DNA of 64,000 nt from Lepidurus packardi (GCA_023053545.1 JAKZAN010000002.1:6122375-6186374), one strand, 5' to 3'; positions 1 to 11,292 are shown, counted from the first letter of the stretch. Notes: generated from the letters alone by a model not told the origin. Numbers and translations: made by a program.

Positions 1-1370
1 AAACCAAACCGAAACGTATAGAAAGCGGAATCCGTTTTAACCCTGGGCTGTAGAACAGAGAACTAGGATTCTACTTTCCTTAGTTTTGGTTTGGTTTTAG
101 AGAGGAGCGGGTTCGAGCGAGCAAATTTTAATTAATCCCACGGGTAAGGATTAGCCCACTGTGGTTTCCCTATACTCGATTTTTTTGGAAGGTATAGTAC
201 GTAGATTCACGTAATGTTTGAGGTTGGATATTGTAGTAGTCCACTTAAACTTAGCTATTTTTATCTCGTACACAAAACTCATCTCGTGGCTACACGTTCA
301 TTCTCTGTATCTTAGAAATCGAACCCTTTGCCTTTTTATACCTCTTGTGATAAACAACGTACTTTTGGCGAATACTTGGAAAAGTCGTTTTCACTTTCGC
401 GACTAGGCTACGACGAAGCGTTGGGGGAGACAAAAAGAAGAAAAAACTACCTGGGAGGCTGTACAAGATCATGAAAATATTTGGATTTCTTCTGGTTGAC
501 TATGGCTGACAGTTTTCTCAAGAAGATATAGTTCCTCTTGTATGTTATCATGTGTCCTTTTTATAACTGCTCGAAAGATAGGCCCCGACCTTGGGCAGTC
601 GAGGAAGAAAGCACAATTCAGAACTTTTAGAATAGCGGAAAGTAGACAAAGTTGAAGGATGTAAAAACATAAACTAATTGGAACCGGAGCAGAAGAATGA
701 AATGTGTGGTGCTTTTGCGCTATTTTCGATGAATTTTAGGGGTGTCAATATGCCCACCTGGAAAAACCATCGACAGGGCAACTTCGCTATTAAACCGTAA
801 TATCCAGAAACAGAAAAATAAGCATATAACTATACTGAGACTGGGGAGCAAAAAGTGTGTTTCTACAGGTTTGCATCAATTTCCTAACGTCTCGAAACAT
901 ACTTATCCATATTGCTATCGTTTTACGTTTGAGCCTCATTTTTATATTTCCCGCCATGAGCAAGGCGTTGATCAAACAGGTCTGACCAATGATGTCCTCT
1001 CAGAGAACTAGCCTGCAGCTTTCGTAAAGTGATAACAAAAGGCCCATAAGGAAGGGGCTACATCCTGCATGTTCCCTCTCTATATATCTCTACTCCGTCT
1101 CTACTCTACACTATGAACTATTTTGAGACCATGGAGCAGAAAATGCGTTTGTACAGGCTTGCTTTACTTTCATTTAATCAAAACAAAAAAGCAAAGATAC
1201 AGTAAAGTCGCCAAACAAACCGCCATCGCCAAATGCCCAAAAATTGTCGCCAGTTCATGTTTTCAAGTCGCCAATTTTGGCGAGAAATCGCCAAGTCTGG
1301 CAACACTGCCTTGCATGACCCTCTATACCATGCAAGGCAATAGGCAAACGAACAATTTTTAAAACCGATG
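1..1370. other. No gene recognised; degenerate repeats
   Basis: I see no supportable gene here; short ORFs at 218-406, 742-1011 and 1123-1362 match nothing I know and have no splice or codon pattern. Two stretches, about 835-885 and 1121-1172, are diverged copies of each other (both contain a GAG-ACC/ACT-GGAGCA core followed by TACAGG.TTGC). From 1207 to 1310 the word GTCGCCA recurs, ending in a TGGCAACACTGCC tail. This is probably old repeat DNA. Confidence 0.5.
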
Positions 1371-1556
1371 GGAAAGGAACAAGTTAGATAACCGGAGAGA
1401 AGACGAGGGATAAATTTTACGACCAGAGGGGAGACTAAAGTAAGACAAAACTATAACAGCGAACGGGGAGCAAAAAATATATTTTCGTCGGTTTACTCCT
1501 TGCCGCGCGGGCGGCAACATAGCCGGCCCTGTTTTCGTTGCTGCGGAAAACATTTC
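1371..1556 (-). repeat. Downstream flank of BEL pol, possible LTR start
   Basis: This stretch lies directly downstream of the BEL/Pao pol stop on the minus strand. A BEL 3' LTR normally begins just after pol, and on the minus strand a TGTTGCCGCC motif occurs about 35 bases past the stop codon. No second LTR copy is in the window for comparison, so the LTR call and its limits are inference. Confidence 0.3.
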
Positions 1557-3803
1557 TTAGTTGGCTTCTTCTAATAGGCAAAGCTTGGCCACCGGACGGG
1601 TTAGCTCGCCATGCCCGGTTCTCACCACTGCGGCTCGAACCGTTCCATCCGACCCGGGCAATGGTTTCACGATTCTTCCTAGAGGCCAATGCCCGCGCGG
1701 GGTGTTGTTGTCCACAATGATGACTATATCACCCTCCTGTAGATTTCGCTTGGGAGACATCCATTTTTGACGTTCTATTAGGTTGGGCATATATTCCTTC
1801 ATCCACCGTCTCCAGAAGTGGTCAGTCAGAGCTTGTACGGCTCTCCATCGTCTTCTGGACGTTATCTCTTCTGGATTGATCACGTCTGGTGGTATATTCG
1901 GATTTGCCCTACCGAGCAGAAAGTGGTTGGGCGTTAAAGCCTCCGGTTCGTGGGGGTTGACGCTAACGTGTGTTAGTGGTCTTCCGTCTAAGAGATGCTC
2001 CACTTCTCTCATTAGGGTGTGGAGGGTTTCCTCTCTCAACGTTTGCTTCGCTAGCACGTGGCGCAAGGCAGTTTTCGCGGATCGCACTACTCTTTCCCAA
2101 ACGCCCCCGAAATGAGGTGCCGCTGGTGGGGAGAAATGCCAGTCGATCTTTTTCTGAGACATGTAATCGCCGATGATGTTCTGATTCCAATTTTCCACTG
2201 CTTCTCTCATTTCGCGTTCGCCTGCGGTGAGATTTGTTCCATTGTCGCTGAAACAGGACGCCGGGACCCCACGGCGACTGATGAACCGGCGGAACGCGAG
2301 CAAAAACGAGTCGGTGTCTAGAGAGTGGCTGATTTCTATGTGGACCGCTCGCGTCACAAGACAAGTGAAGAGGCAGCCGTACCTTTTCTCTTGCCTACGA
2401 TAAATTGTGACGGTAAACGGTCCAAAATAGTCGATGCCGACGTTGGTGAAGGGTGGGAGGAAAGCTTCCAACCTTTCGGCAGGCAATGCTGCCATGAGTG
2501 GATTTTCCGGATTTGTTTTGCTCTTCCGACAAACCAGACATCGGCCGATAATTCCTCGGATGAGGACTCTTCCACGAGGGACCCAATAACGCTTTCTTAC
2601 TTCGCTAAGAGTGCGGTCAATACCAGCGTGGTAGAATCGACAGTGGATGTCCCTGGCGATGATAACCGCCAGGGCACTGTGCTGCGGAATTAGGATGGGG
2701 TGTTTGATATCGAAGGAGACATTGCTATGTTCTAAACGCCCACCAACACGCATTACTCCCTTGTCGTCGAGGAAGGGAGTAAAGGTGGCGATCTGTGAAT
2801 TGGGGGGCAGCGCACGTTTGCTTTTCAGGTTGTTAATCTCGTCCTTGAAGCTATGATATTGTACTGCGCGAATGCAGACAATTTCCGCCATTTGGAATTC
2901 GCTGGCCTTCAACCACGTTTGATGGCGCGTTGTGGGATCTCGACATCGCTCAACAAAGCGCAGAACGTAGGCGGCAGCCCGTAGCAGGGTCGTGAAATTC
3001 GACTTTCGTTCTACTAGTTTAACGAGAGGATTAACTTCGAAGGCTGCTACCGCACCAGTCCAATTGGCGGCCGAGATTTCGGGGTCATTCTGGTCCGGCT
3101 CGGGTAAACTTGAGGTCACTGGCCATGCATGTTCCGGTAATAGAAGAAACGACGGACCCGTGTACCACCGGTGAGATGACGTCAGGGATTCTGACGGTAG
3201 ACCGCGGCTGCAATCATCTGCCGGGTTTAACACACCTGGAATATGATGCCAGTGATGCCCGTTCGAGCTTTCCAAGATTTCGCCGACCCGGTTTCCGACG
3301 AACGCTTGAAAGCGGCAGGTTTTTGAATGAATCCACTGCAGGACCGTTTGTGAATCGGTCCAGAAAAACACTCTGCTAATCGGCAGCTGTAGTTCGTTGA
3401 GAATCGAATTGGCAAGACGTACGGCGACGACAGCCCCTTGCAACTCGAGGCGAGGAATTGAGAGATGGCGCAAAGGGGCTACCCGCGACTTGGCCAGTAT
3501 GAATCCGACACGTACTGCTCCGTTTGTGTAACGGAATCGAAGGTAACCTACCGCACCGTATCCGGTCGTTGAAGCATCGGAGAATAAATGCAGCTGGATA
3601 TCATCTGGGTTAGCCGAAGATCTGACGCATCGTGGAATATCTAGTCGTTCCAGTAAGGGTAGGTTTTCTGCCCATGCCTGCCATCGCGTAATAATTTGGG
3701 GAGGGAGAGACTCGTCCCAACCGAAATTACCTCTCCAAATGTCCTGCAGCAGGATTTTCGCCGAAAGTACCACAGGGGCCAGAAATCCCATCGGGTCGAA
3801 TAT
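1557..3803 (-). pseudogene. BEL/Pao retrotransposon pol, 3' two thirds
   Basis: This is the downstream part of a BEL/Pao polyprotein, about 749 codons without a stop. In order it shows the segment after the reverse transcriptase (IFDPMGFLAPV), the Pao RNase H-like region (HLFSDAST, WTDSQTVLQWI), an integrase zinc-binding region (HCRFYHAG...CLVC), an integrase core with D (GIDYFGPF), D (CFSDNGTN) and E (GVWERVVRS), and the C-terminal DUF5641-type region ending LLEEAN. The gag, protease and RT parts are missing because an LTR (3804-4211) has been inserted at IFDP. An in-frame stop lies just across the junction, so there is no natural start codon. The integrase half is open and looks young, but the copy is dead. 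Confidence 0.9.
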
Positions 3804-4211
3804 TGTCACGGTCTAATTTTGCCAGGGCATCAATCTGGCAAGGGATTAGAGTAATGTTCGGGAAAGGTGGATTTATAGAACTGTATTTGGGAAAATTACA
3901 GTGGTAAAGTGAGGGGGACAAACACTACATGAAAAACAGAGGACTAGCACATAAAACACGACTACCCTTCAGCACCTCAACGCTCGACTCTCTTAGACTC
4001 TAACTAAGAACAATTTGCAAGGAAGCTTACTCCCCACCATTCGCCAAGCTGGGCATGCAATCCCACGCAGCTCCGGTGCTCCATCCGACACCATGTGCGT
4101 CAGCAGGATTGCAATTCAGCACATGGGGTCAGGGATCAACTTAGATTAGCAAAGATCAGCAAAGATTAGTAAAGCGTGAGAAAAGCAAGCAATGCGAAAT
4201 GTAGCCGTGAC
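3804..4211 (-). repeat. LTR of the F-type env retroelement (3' LTR)
   Basis: This 408-bp block starts TGTCACGGTCTA and ends TAGCCGTGACA, that is TG...CA with inverted ends of about 11 bases. On the minus strand it is preceded by a purine tract (GCGGGCCGGGGGTAA) and by the env stop at 4458, so it is the 3' LTR of the element reading leftward. It abuts BEL pol at 3803, so the retroelement jumped into BEL. The matching 5' LTR was not found in the window. Confidence 0.7.
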
Positions 4212-4227
4212 ATTACCCCCGGCCCGC
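4212..4227 (-). other. Polypurine tract next to the LTR
   Basis: On the minus strand the bases directly before the LTR read as a G-rich purine run ending GGGGGTAA. This is the expected position and composition of the primer site for plus-strand DNA synthesis in an LTR element. Confidence 0.55.
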
Positions 4228-4457
4228 TTTCGAACGTCCCGGTCGAAACAAGCGGACCGCGCGTCTTCAGCGCTATCTAGAGGCAATGCCAGGCGAAATT
4301 TAATGACAAGCTTGCAAGCACATGGTTAAAATCAGCAAGCGTACACACCTAATAGTTGATAACTACTGGTTAAACACTAGACTAAACCGTGGATACTTTG
4401 GGGTAACTTGTACTGAGGGGAACAAGTACGACACTACCACTACACTGATTGTCTTGA

Positions 4458-5639
4458 TTACTGGTCGGCGGTTCCCTCCATGGTCAGCGGGAGTACGCCT
4501 CCATGGTCACGCATCCTTACTTCTATGGCTCGCACACGTCGCACAAGTGCGTCGATGTTGTAGCTGGGTCTGCCCAAGGCGGCTGGCTCATGGAGCCGTA
4601 AGGTTGCCTCCAATTGCTCGATCCGTGTCAGGAGCGCTTGGTCACGTCCAGCGGTTACTCGCCATAGGCACCAACTCAGGATGGCGACGATCACTAGTAC
4701 TACCACGGTAAACGACCCGGAGATGGTTATCGAGGGATAGCTGATATCGCCCCATACGCCGGGAGCTTCCTCGAAGAGATTTCTGCGCTGCTTGGCTGCT
4801 TTCTGGAAGGTATCCCACGTAGTTCTCCAGCTGGCGGCTACGTCACCACTCTCCTTCTCCAGTGTTTTAATGTGATCGGCTATTTTCGGGTCTACCCAGG
4901 TAAGGTTGGCCGTGGGCAGGTGTGGTTGGGTCAGGTTAGTTGGAAAAGCGGACAAAGACCAAGCCGGCATGCGTGAGGTGATATTGGACTGCCCAAAAGA
5001 GTCCAAGGAAGCGGCTAAAATCCACTCCGGGCTGATGGCCAAGCATGCAACAGGTACCTCGATGATTCCTATCCCCTGGATTTTTATAGTTTTGGTCTTC
5101 CCTTCCCCATTCCCTTGTAGGTTTGGGTGGCAAGCAATTGTCACTCCAATGGCCTTACCGGTTGAGTACAACCATTTACGGGGCCCCACCCGGACCAAGG
5201 ATGAAGCATCCGCCTTCCTAACCTCTTTTCGGCAAAACCGCTCCGTCTGGTTAGCCTCGTCTTTCATTAGGGCGGCCATACAGGAAGGTCCCGTAGCTGT
5301 TCGTCTGAACTCCCGGACTAGGGGGCATACCTTGATCTCGTAGGCCTTGCACGAGTCGATTTCGACCTGACTTAGTTCCACGTACATCTCTCTATCCCCG
5401 GAAACGGCCAAGTACTCGGGTAGGTCTAAGATTTCGCTCACGAAACTGCTATCAGGTATTGGGACGGGTACATGCAGAACGCGGAATAATTTAAGGTGGT
5501 ACTGCGATTCATACAAGGGGACCTCGATAAATAATCGTAACTTCCCTTGGTAGGCAGCGGAGTGGACGCGACACCGTTGGTAGATCGCCCAGAGACCACC
5601 CAGGTCTCCCACCGCGATCCCCACCCACCCCTTTGGCAA
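4458..5639 (-). pseudogene. F-type env, C-terminal half (stalk and anchor)
   Basis: This open frame of 393 codons is the downstream half of the env gene whose first half lies at 5647-6576. It contains Cys-rich ectodomain sequence, N-glycosylation motifs (NQT, NIT, NLT), and a membrane anchor near residues 305-330 (VVVLVIVAILSWCLW). A basic, coiled cytoplasmic tail follows. It begins with a non-ATG codon and is out of register with the upstream half by one base, so the env is split by an indel near the A6 run at about 5650. The architecture matches baculovirus F/errantivirus-type class I fusion proteins. It lies directly upstream of the polypurine tract and 3' LTR. Confidence 0.7.
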
Positions 5640-5646
5640 GGCGGCG

Positions 5647-6576
5647 TTAATTTTTTACTAAAATCTCGGCAAAGTCAGTGGGGGGGACTAATAAGGGGGA
5701 CAGCACCCCCGCTGCGGCGGCCACCATGCCATCGCTTAATGCGTTCAGATACGACTCGGCCCACGCAAGGGCCCCCTGTATGGCCCGTTCCCATATGTCG
5801 ATGTGAATGTCGAAGAGCCATGCTTCGTGATTATCCCTAAACTGAGCTCTCACTACTTCCTGGGAAAGCCGGAGTCCCGCCTCCAGTCCTTGGTAACCTT
5901 GGCTAAGCTTCTGCAGGATCTCGAAGTTCTTTTGGGTTCTCCAAAAAGTGCTGTTAATTAGGGTTGCCTGGTCGGTCACTAGGTGGCTCACAAGGTCTTC
6001 CTTTTTATTTATTTCGGTTAGCCGGCGGTTAATGACCTCGAGGTCCCCATGCGAGGCTGTCCCGAAAAGCCATTTCAGCGCCTCGCCCCCGGCATCTATA
6101 AGGCCTCTCTTGTTACGTCCCGTAGCCGGATTACTGGTCAACCGCTCTAGCGCTACTGGCCGGAGTTGGAGTTCAGTCAGGTGCTTGCGATAACTTTCTA
6201 TATCCCTCTGGACTCGGGTGTGCAAGTCGTGCATAACCCCTTGGTTATGGGTGAATTGGTCTGCATAACGTCTCTCGATCCATAGGGCCTCGCCAGTTTT
6301 CACCAGCAGCTGGTTCAGCGGGTTTGGATCTACATCGGTGACCATGACCCACCTCGCTCCCGGGAAGATGACCTGGCCCTCATCTACAAAGTAGACGCCC
6401 TCGTGCACTCCTCCGTCCTGCATTGCGCCTAGAACGCCCCCGCAGAGGGGCAACACGAATAGCACCATCCACCAGATCACGCGCATACCTGTGTGTTGAA
6501 AATTTGCGTTAGAAAGTGACTGGCAAGAAACTGGGGAGAAAACGACATCGTGTAACTGCGGCTTCCCCTGAGCCAC
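5647..6576 (-). pseudogene. F-type env, N-terminal half (cleavage site, fusion region)
   Basis: This ORF of 309 codons carries the hallmarks of a baculovirus F-like envelope protein. There is a likely signal peptide at residues 31-51 (start at Met31 is plausible), an F2-like segment, a furin-type site RNKR at 154-157, then a hydrophobic fusion segment beginning GLIDAGGEALKWLFGTA, and a heptad-rich helix. The family is known from insect errantiviruses and from baculoviruses; function here is by homology only. The frame ends at 5647 just after an A6 run, and the rest of the protein continues in another frame at 5639. I read this as a mutation, not programmed frameshifting. Confidence 0.75.
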
Positions 6577-6628
6577 TCGTGTATTTTTGATACAGTTTTT
6601 AGGGAAGGGGAGGACGGGTTAGGGGGGT

Positions 6629-6913
6629 CTAAGACCCCACGTCATCTTCGGGCTGACTCCTCCTCCAGCAGCACCCTAGTACGGTCCTTACCACCCGTCG
6701 GCTCCTCTCAAGCCGTGCGACCCTGGCTTCCCGCGACGCCAACTGCCCCATCGCTCGGCGGGCAATCTCACCAACTTGGGCAAGTTCGCTACTGGCCGCC
6801 CCATCTCGCGAAGCTTGACTCATCCCTAGACGGTCCAGAGCCTCCTGAACGGCTTCGAGCCGGGCCTCGGCGCGTCGCCCAGTCTCCTGGAGGGTTTCCT
6901 CCATCTCCTCCAA
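6629..6913 (-). pseudogene. Coiled-coil ORF upstream of env, cut by insertion
   Basis: This 94-codon open frame is rich in Glu, Arg, Ala and Leu in heptads (ETLQETGRRAEARLEAVQEAL). It could be the C-terminal end of a gag-like or other internal protein of the env-bearing element, since it lies 52 bases upstream of env on the same strand. The frame stays open past the ATG into the poly(T) block at 6924-6946, so the gene was probably longer and was interrupted by the poly(A)-tailed insertion. No family recognised. Confidence 0.4.
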
Positions 6914-6923
6914 CCTTGGTTTC

Positions 6924-6946
6924 TTTTTTTTTTTTTTTTTTTTTTT
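6924..6946 (-). other. Poly(A) tail of a retroposed chimeric transcript
   Basis: A run of 23 T on the plus strand, that is A23 on the minus strand, follows the nucleoprotein-like ORF by about 97 bases and is preceded by GATGAGTAGTAT. This is what a copied, polyadenylated mRNA leaves at its 3' end. The flanking target duplication of a LINE-type insertion was looked for near 10.1 kb and not found. Confidence 0.65.
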
Positions 6947-7043
6947 ATACTACTCATCGTCGTCCTCGTGATCGGGATTGTAAAGATGAGCCATAACCGC
7001 GTTTTTAACTAAAGGAAATTTTATTGGTGGTTGTAAGGGTGGA

Positions 7044-8399
7044 TTAGCACCTGCCTAACAGGTTCCCGTAGGTTCTTTTACCCCCATTACATAGTTCAAC
7101 ACTGATCATCTCGTCATTGTAAGTCAGTGATGCACGTGCGTCGAGCGTGTCACCGTCTGCAGCTAGTGCGGCTCGGTGTTCCAAATACTTATCGATTAAA
7201 TTCTGAACGATTGTCCTTTGCCACCCAATATCATTGAAATCCATGAAAGTCCTTGATTCCGCCAGGGATGATTTACCCAGAATTTTGATACAAACCATTG
7301 ATCCCACCTTCGCCAATTTTGGGAACTTGGTCGCAGCTACCTCATTTCGCTCCCTCATTGTACCGAAGCCCCCATAAGGATCAATCTTGTTATCAGGAAG
7401 AGTTAGCTTGTCAAGGACGACCATAAATGATGCCCATTCATCTGGAAACAGTCCATTAATTTTCTTCCAGGGAAAATCTCGGACACCTTTCATGGCCTCC
7501 AATAAGGTTATCACACTTGTCATTCCAAAGAACTTACACTGGTTCACCAGACTCCTCAGCCCGAGAATTTCAGGTGGTGATGATCTAATTAGTTCTTTTA
7601 TAGCATCACGCATGTAGAGTCTTGATTTTCCCTGACCAGTATGAGCGTAAATGGTTGAAAATACAGTGGGATCAGCAGGCCATGGAATGTCCGCCCTCGT
7701 GAGGTTACACTGGGATACGTATTTGTCGAATTTTTTACGATTGGAAGAGCCTGAATAAATCAGTGCGTACCACAGGTAGAAGGTGGATGGTTTCACCCAC
7801 AGTATTTTCGTTATACGTTGATGAGCCGTGGATGTTATAGTAAACACTGTGATGTGGTTCAATATTTCAGCAAGAGGGATAGCTGTTCCCAGCACGGCAT
7901 CTATATCAGCATAGGTTCCACAGTCTAGGGCTAAATCAGAGTCAGGGGGAGTCCTTTCCGCTGCAGATTTGCGGGAGTTATTGACGATCATTAATGCCAG
8001 GTCAGAGGAGATGTTAGTCGGGATGGTTTTTCCGTTAAGTGCTCTGACTCCGTTCTTTATGGCATTGAACATCTTAGTGATATATTCACGAGCTGCTGCT
8101 TGTGACAAATACACCATTCGGTCGTAGTGAACAGGCCCGGTGTGCTCATAGAACCAGGCTACAGCAAGTTCTGCCTCAAGAGGGGATGCCCCATATGTAT
8201 ACACACAGTTAAGCCATGTATAGAATGCCAACGCACGAGTCTGGTACAACGTTGTCATCTCCGTAAAATCATCAAGACCAAGATGGTAGAGCGCAAATGG
8301 TGTTTGGATAGCTTCTCCAACTATCATTCGTCGAAAATGTTGCGCCTTAGTGATCTGTACAGTTGCCCAACGCCCGGGCGTGTACCCTGTTTCATCCAC
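7044..8399 (-). pseudogene. Endogenous viral element: nucleoprotein-like (negative-strand RNA virus)
   Basis: This uninterrupted frame of about 451 codons matches no transposon domain. Length, helical composition and the segment WKKINGLFPDEWASF followed by DPYGGFG suggest the nucleoprotein of a non-segmented negative-strand RNA virus; by impression the chuviruses (Jingchuvirales) are closest, but no search was run. A nucleoprotein coats genomic RNA. The frame has no ATG at its left junction (first codons GTG GAT GAA), and the first Met is about residue 25, so the viral ORF looks 5'-truncated where it meets gypsy sequence at about 8405. It ends in a 3' UTR and A23, like a viral mRNA. The lack of stops suggests recent insertion or selection. 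Alternative: an unknown retroelement protein. Confidence 0.55.
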
Positions 8400-8401
8400 T
8401 T

Positions 8402-10112
8402 CTACGCCCTCTCGTTCATCGTGTATTGGGCGACTTTACGTTTTTCTGTAGCTTTTGGGTTAACTGTCTCCAAGATGGTGATAAGCCTTTCCCATCTGGG
8501 ATCTACCCGTTGCTCTTTTTCAACATCAGCTAAAAGTGTGTCAACTGCGTGAACAGCAATCCCAAACACTACCGGGCCGTTGTCGTCGCCTTCTCCAGCT
8601 GGGGGGTCAACGGGGTTGCGTGACAGAGGGTCAGCATCATTATGAACCCTCCCACTCCGATGTACGATTTGAAACTCGTATTCCATCAGAGCGAGGGCCC
8701 ACCTAGCTAACCGCCCTGTGGACTCCCGTTTGGTCATTAGCCAACACAATGCGTGATGGTCTGTGACAGCTTTAAAAGGTTTACCCCAAACATACGGCCT
8801 AAATTTCTTTACGGCCCATACGAGAGCTAAGCATTCTTTCTCGATGGTGGAATAATTCCGTTCACTTTTATTAAGGAGCCGGCTCGCATAAGCGATAACC
8901 CGCTCTTCGCCTCTTGGCGCTGTGCCAGAACCGCTCCTATGCCAAAATCACATGCGTCAGGATGGATCTCAAATTCACCATCCAACTCTGGGTGAGCTAG
9001 AATAGGCGCCGAAACAAGAGCTTGCTTGAGGTCTTCAAAAGCAGACTGTTGCTCGACACCCCATGCAAATGGTGTATTTAATTTTGTAAGCCTGGAGAGA
9101 GGTTCGGCCCTAGCTGAAAAATCTTTCACGAATTTTCTGTAGTACGAGCATAGGCTCGTGAAACTACGAACCGCCGTAAGATTTGCCGGCGTTGGAAAGT
9201 CCGTGACGGCTGTTAATTTACTGTCATCCGGCCTAATACCCTCCTGGTCCACTATGTGCCCAAGCACCTGAACAGTTTCGCAGCCAAAGTGACATTTGCT
9301 GGGTTTTAACTTCAGTCCTGCTTTACCTAGACATGCCAAAATGGCGTCAACATCGGCCACATGCTTCTCGAAGGTTTTGGAGAAAATAACGACATCATCA
9401 AGGTAGATTAGACAAATTTGCCACTTAAAACCTGCTAAAATAACGTCCATCATCCTTTGAAAGGTGGCTGGAGCGTTACAAAGCCCAAATGGCATTTTCG
9501 TAAACTGGTATAGACCATCCGGTGTTATAAATGCCGTTTTCTCCCTGTCTTGGTCCTTTACTCCTACTTGCCAATAACCTGACATAGGGTCCAAGGTGCT
9601 GAAAAATTTCGAACCTTGCATGGAGTCCAATGCGTCATCCGTCCTGGGCAAGGGATAAACGTCCTTGATCGTGACGGAATTTAGCTTACGATAATCTACG
9701 CAAAAGCGCCAACTACCGTCTTTCTTCTTGACCAACACAACGGGGGAGGACCATGGACTGTTTGATGGTTCTACCACCCCTGCTTCTATCATCTCCTCCA
9801 CCTGCTGCCTAATCAGCTCTTTTTCCCTGTAGGCGCTGCGGTAGGGAACCTGCGAAACGGGATTTGCGTTACCCGTATCTATTCCATGTTCTACCACGTT
9901 GGACGCACCTAGATCCTCTGAACCCCTTGCAAAGCACATGCGATGCTTACTCAGCACTTCTCTCAGCGCTTTCCTTTGATTATCGTCTAATCGATCAGAT
10001 ATACAGCTATCCAGGGTCTCGTCAGTAACTGCTCCTTTCTCTACTTCAACTATGTGGGGTACCTGGTCTTCAACACTGCCTAAAACTGTCCCCGCAGCCA
10101 CCCATTTTTTTT
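8402..10112 (-). pseudogene. Gypsy pol fragment (RT and RNase H)
   Basis: The fragment carries a Ty3/gypsy reverse transcriptase (VLVKKKDGSWRFCVDYRKL, MPFGLCNAPATF, active site YLDD) and an RNase H (DACDFGIGAVLAQ, then TDHHALCWLM). The RT frame (to 8827) and the RNase H frame (8749-8402) are connected by one frameshift near 8905-8925. Gag, protease and integrase are absent. The 5' edge begins abruptly beside A9 at about 10105, and the 3' edge runs directly into the nucleoprotein-like ORF at about 8405, so this is the upstream half of a chimeric transcript. Confidence 0.88.
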
Positions 10113-10582
10113 TCACAAATTTATAATGTTAACATTAATATTCACGGTTGTCGTATTTTTATTTAAAACAGACAGAACTGTTTCTAGCTGGGCCAGGTTT
10201 GCGGGTGAAAGGGCTGAGGTTGTTTGGATAACGTTGATATTGGGGATGTTGGGGACATCGGGGATGTTGGCAGCTTGAGTGTTTGGTGTTACGTCCAAAT
10301 CTTGGAGAATTGGAAATTCTACCAACATAACATCTAACCATTTATCCAGATCTTCATGCTCTACAAATAGAAAGAAAAACATCAACACAAATAATGATTA
10401 GTTTATAAATAACAAATTAGATAATAACCCACCAGCATTCGTCTCCAAATTTAAAAAAGCTGGGGTTTTCATTGTTACTTGATTTCCTTTACCTTGACCG
10501 ATTCCTACAAACAAAATATGTTCAAACACGTGTAGACACATATATAAAATTCAAACTGGTATGAAAACTTACCGTAAGCCAT
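10113..10582 (-). CDS. Small three-exon gene of unknown function
   Basis: A 109-residue protein can be read from three exons, 10582-10573, 10504-10433 and 10360-10113. Both introns are GT-AG and short (68 and 72 bases), the donors GTAAGT and GTGGGT are good, and all phases agree. The protein starts MAYGIGQGKG, has an acidic stretch (EHEDLDKWLD), a PDVPNIPNIN repeat, and ends in an Asn/Ile-rich tail. I do not recognise a family. The stop codon is followed at once by A9 and then gypsy pol. It could be the accessory ORF of a DNA transposon. Confidence 0.45.
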
Positions 10583-11292
10583 GACTGCTTGTTGTAGTTT
10601 GAGGTTAAGTTTGAAGTGTGCGCGCTGGATACTGTAAGGTTTCAATGTGTGGAAGTTGCGCGTTGGGTGTGGCATACATTACAAACCCGCTACCTTACGA
10701 TTGGTGTTTGACTTTACTCTAAACGTATAAAAGAGGCAGACGGTCTGTTGGAAAAATCAGCTTTCAGCTCTACTTCGCTTGTATTTAACATACATAAGTC
10801 AGACTGGGACTGGGAGCTAGCAAGTATTGTGGACTGCGCTGATGCCTATTGGGTAAAATTAAAACTAAAATTGTAGAAATGCATTGGAAAGGAGTTACGG
10901 CTAGATAATTACTGTAGCAAAGAAGCTAAGCTTCTGTTGTTTTGGTTCTTTACCGGCCTTTTCAAGCTCAGCAGCTCGTTTTTCTCTCACTCTCAGCGCC
11001 GGCTTTTTTAGCGGGCCTTCTTTCTTCCATGTTGGCCAATTAATGAAATGCAAATGTCACTGAGCTTATGAAAACTCAGGTTGATAATGAAACGCAATGC
11101 GATGAAACACAAATCGCAAAATGCGTTAAACTGGAAAGGATACCTTACATTAGACGTCTTTACTAGAGCCGTGCTCTTCGCCTACTGATGCGAAAAAAAC
11201 TAAAGCTAAAGGAGGGATAGCCAGCTACGTATAAAGGGCCGGTGAGGTTGTCATACCGTGGGAAACAAGCGACTCTTCGTTCACAAAACCCT
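10583..11292. other. Gap without a recognised gene
   Basis: This is mostly AT-rich DNA. A Lys/Arg-rich open stretch on the minus strand (about 10900-11040, containing VREKRAAELEKAGKEP) could be the basic end of a transposon protein but is too short to assign. From 11030 the only ATG frame is about 20 codons. Confidence 0.3.
10726..10733 (+). promoter_or_regulatory. Possible TATA box
   Basis: TATAAAAG on the plus strand is followed at about +30 by a CAGCTTTCAG initiator-like stretch. No plus-strand gene is evident downstream, so this may be a relic promoter of a transposon or chance. Confidence 0.25.

Noticed and set aside
742-1362. Short plus-strand ORFs 742-1011 and 1123-1362
   Set aside because: No recognisable domain or splice context; they fall in degenerate repeats.
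4322-5343. Plus-strand ORFs 4322-4711 and 4906-5343
   Set aside because: Shadows of the env gene on the other strand.
5630-5660. A6 run between the env halves as a programmed -1 frameshift site
   Set aside because: The downstream half is in the other (+1) register, and env genes are not normally made by frameshifting; a simple indel explains it.
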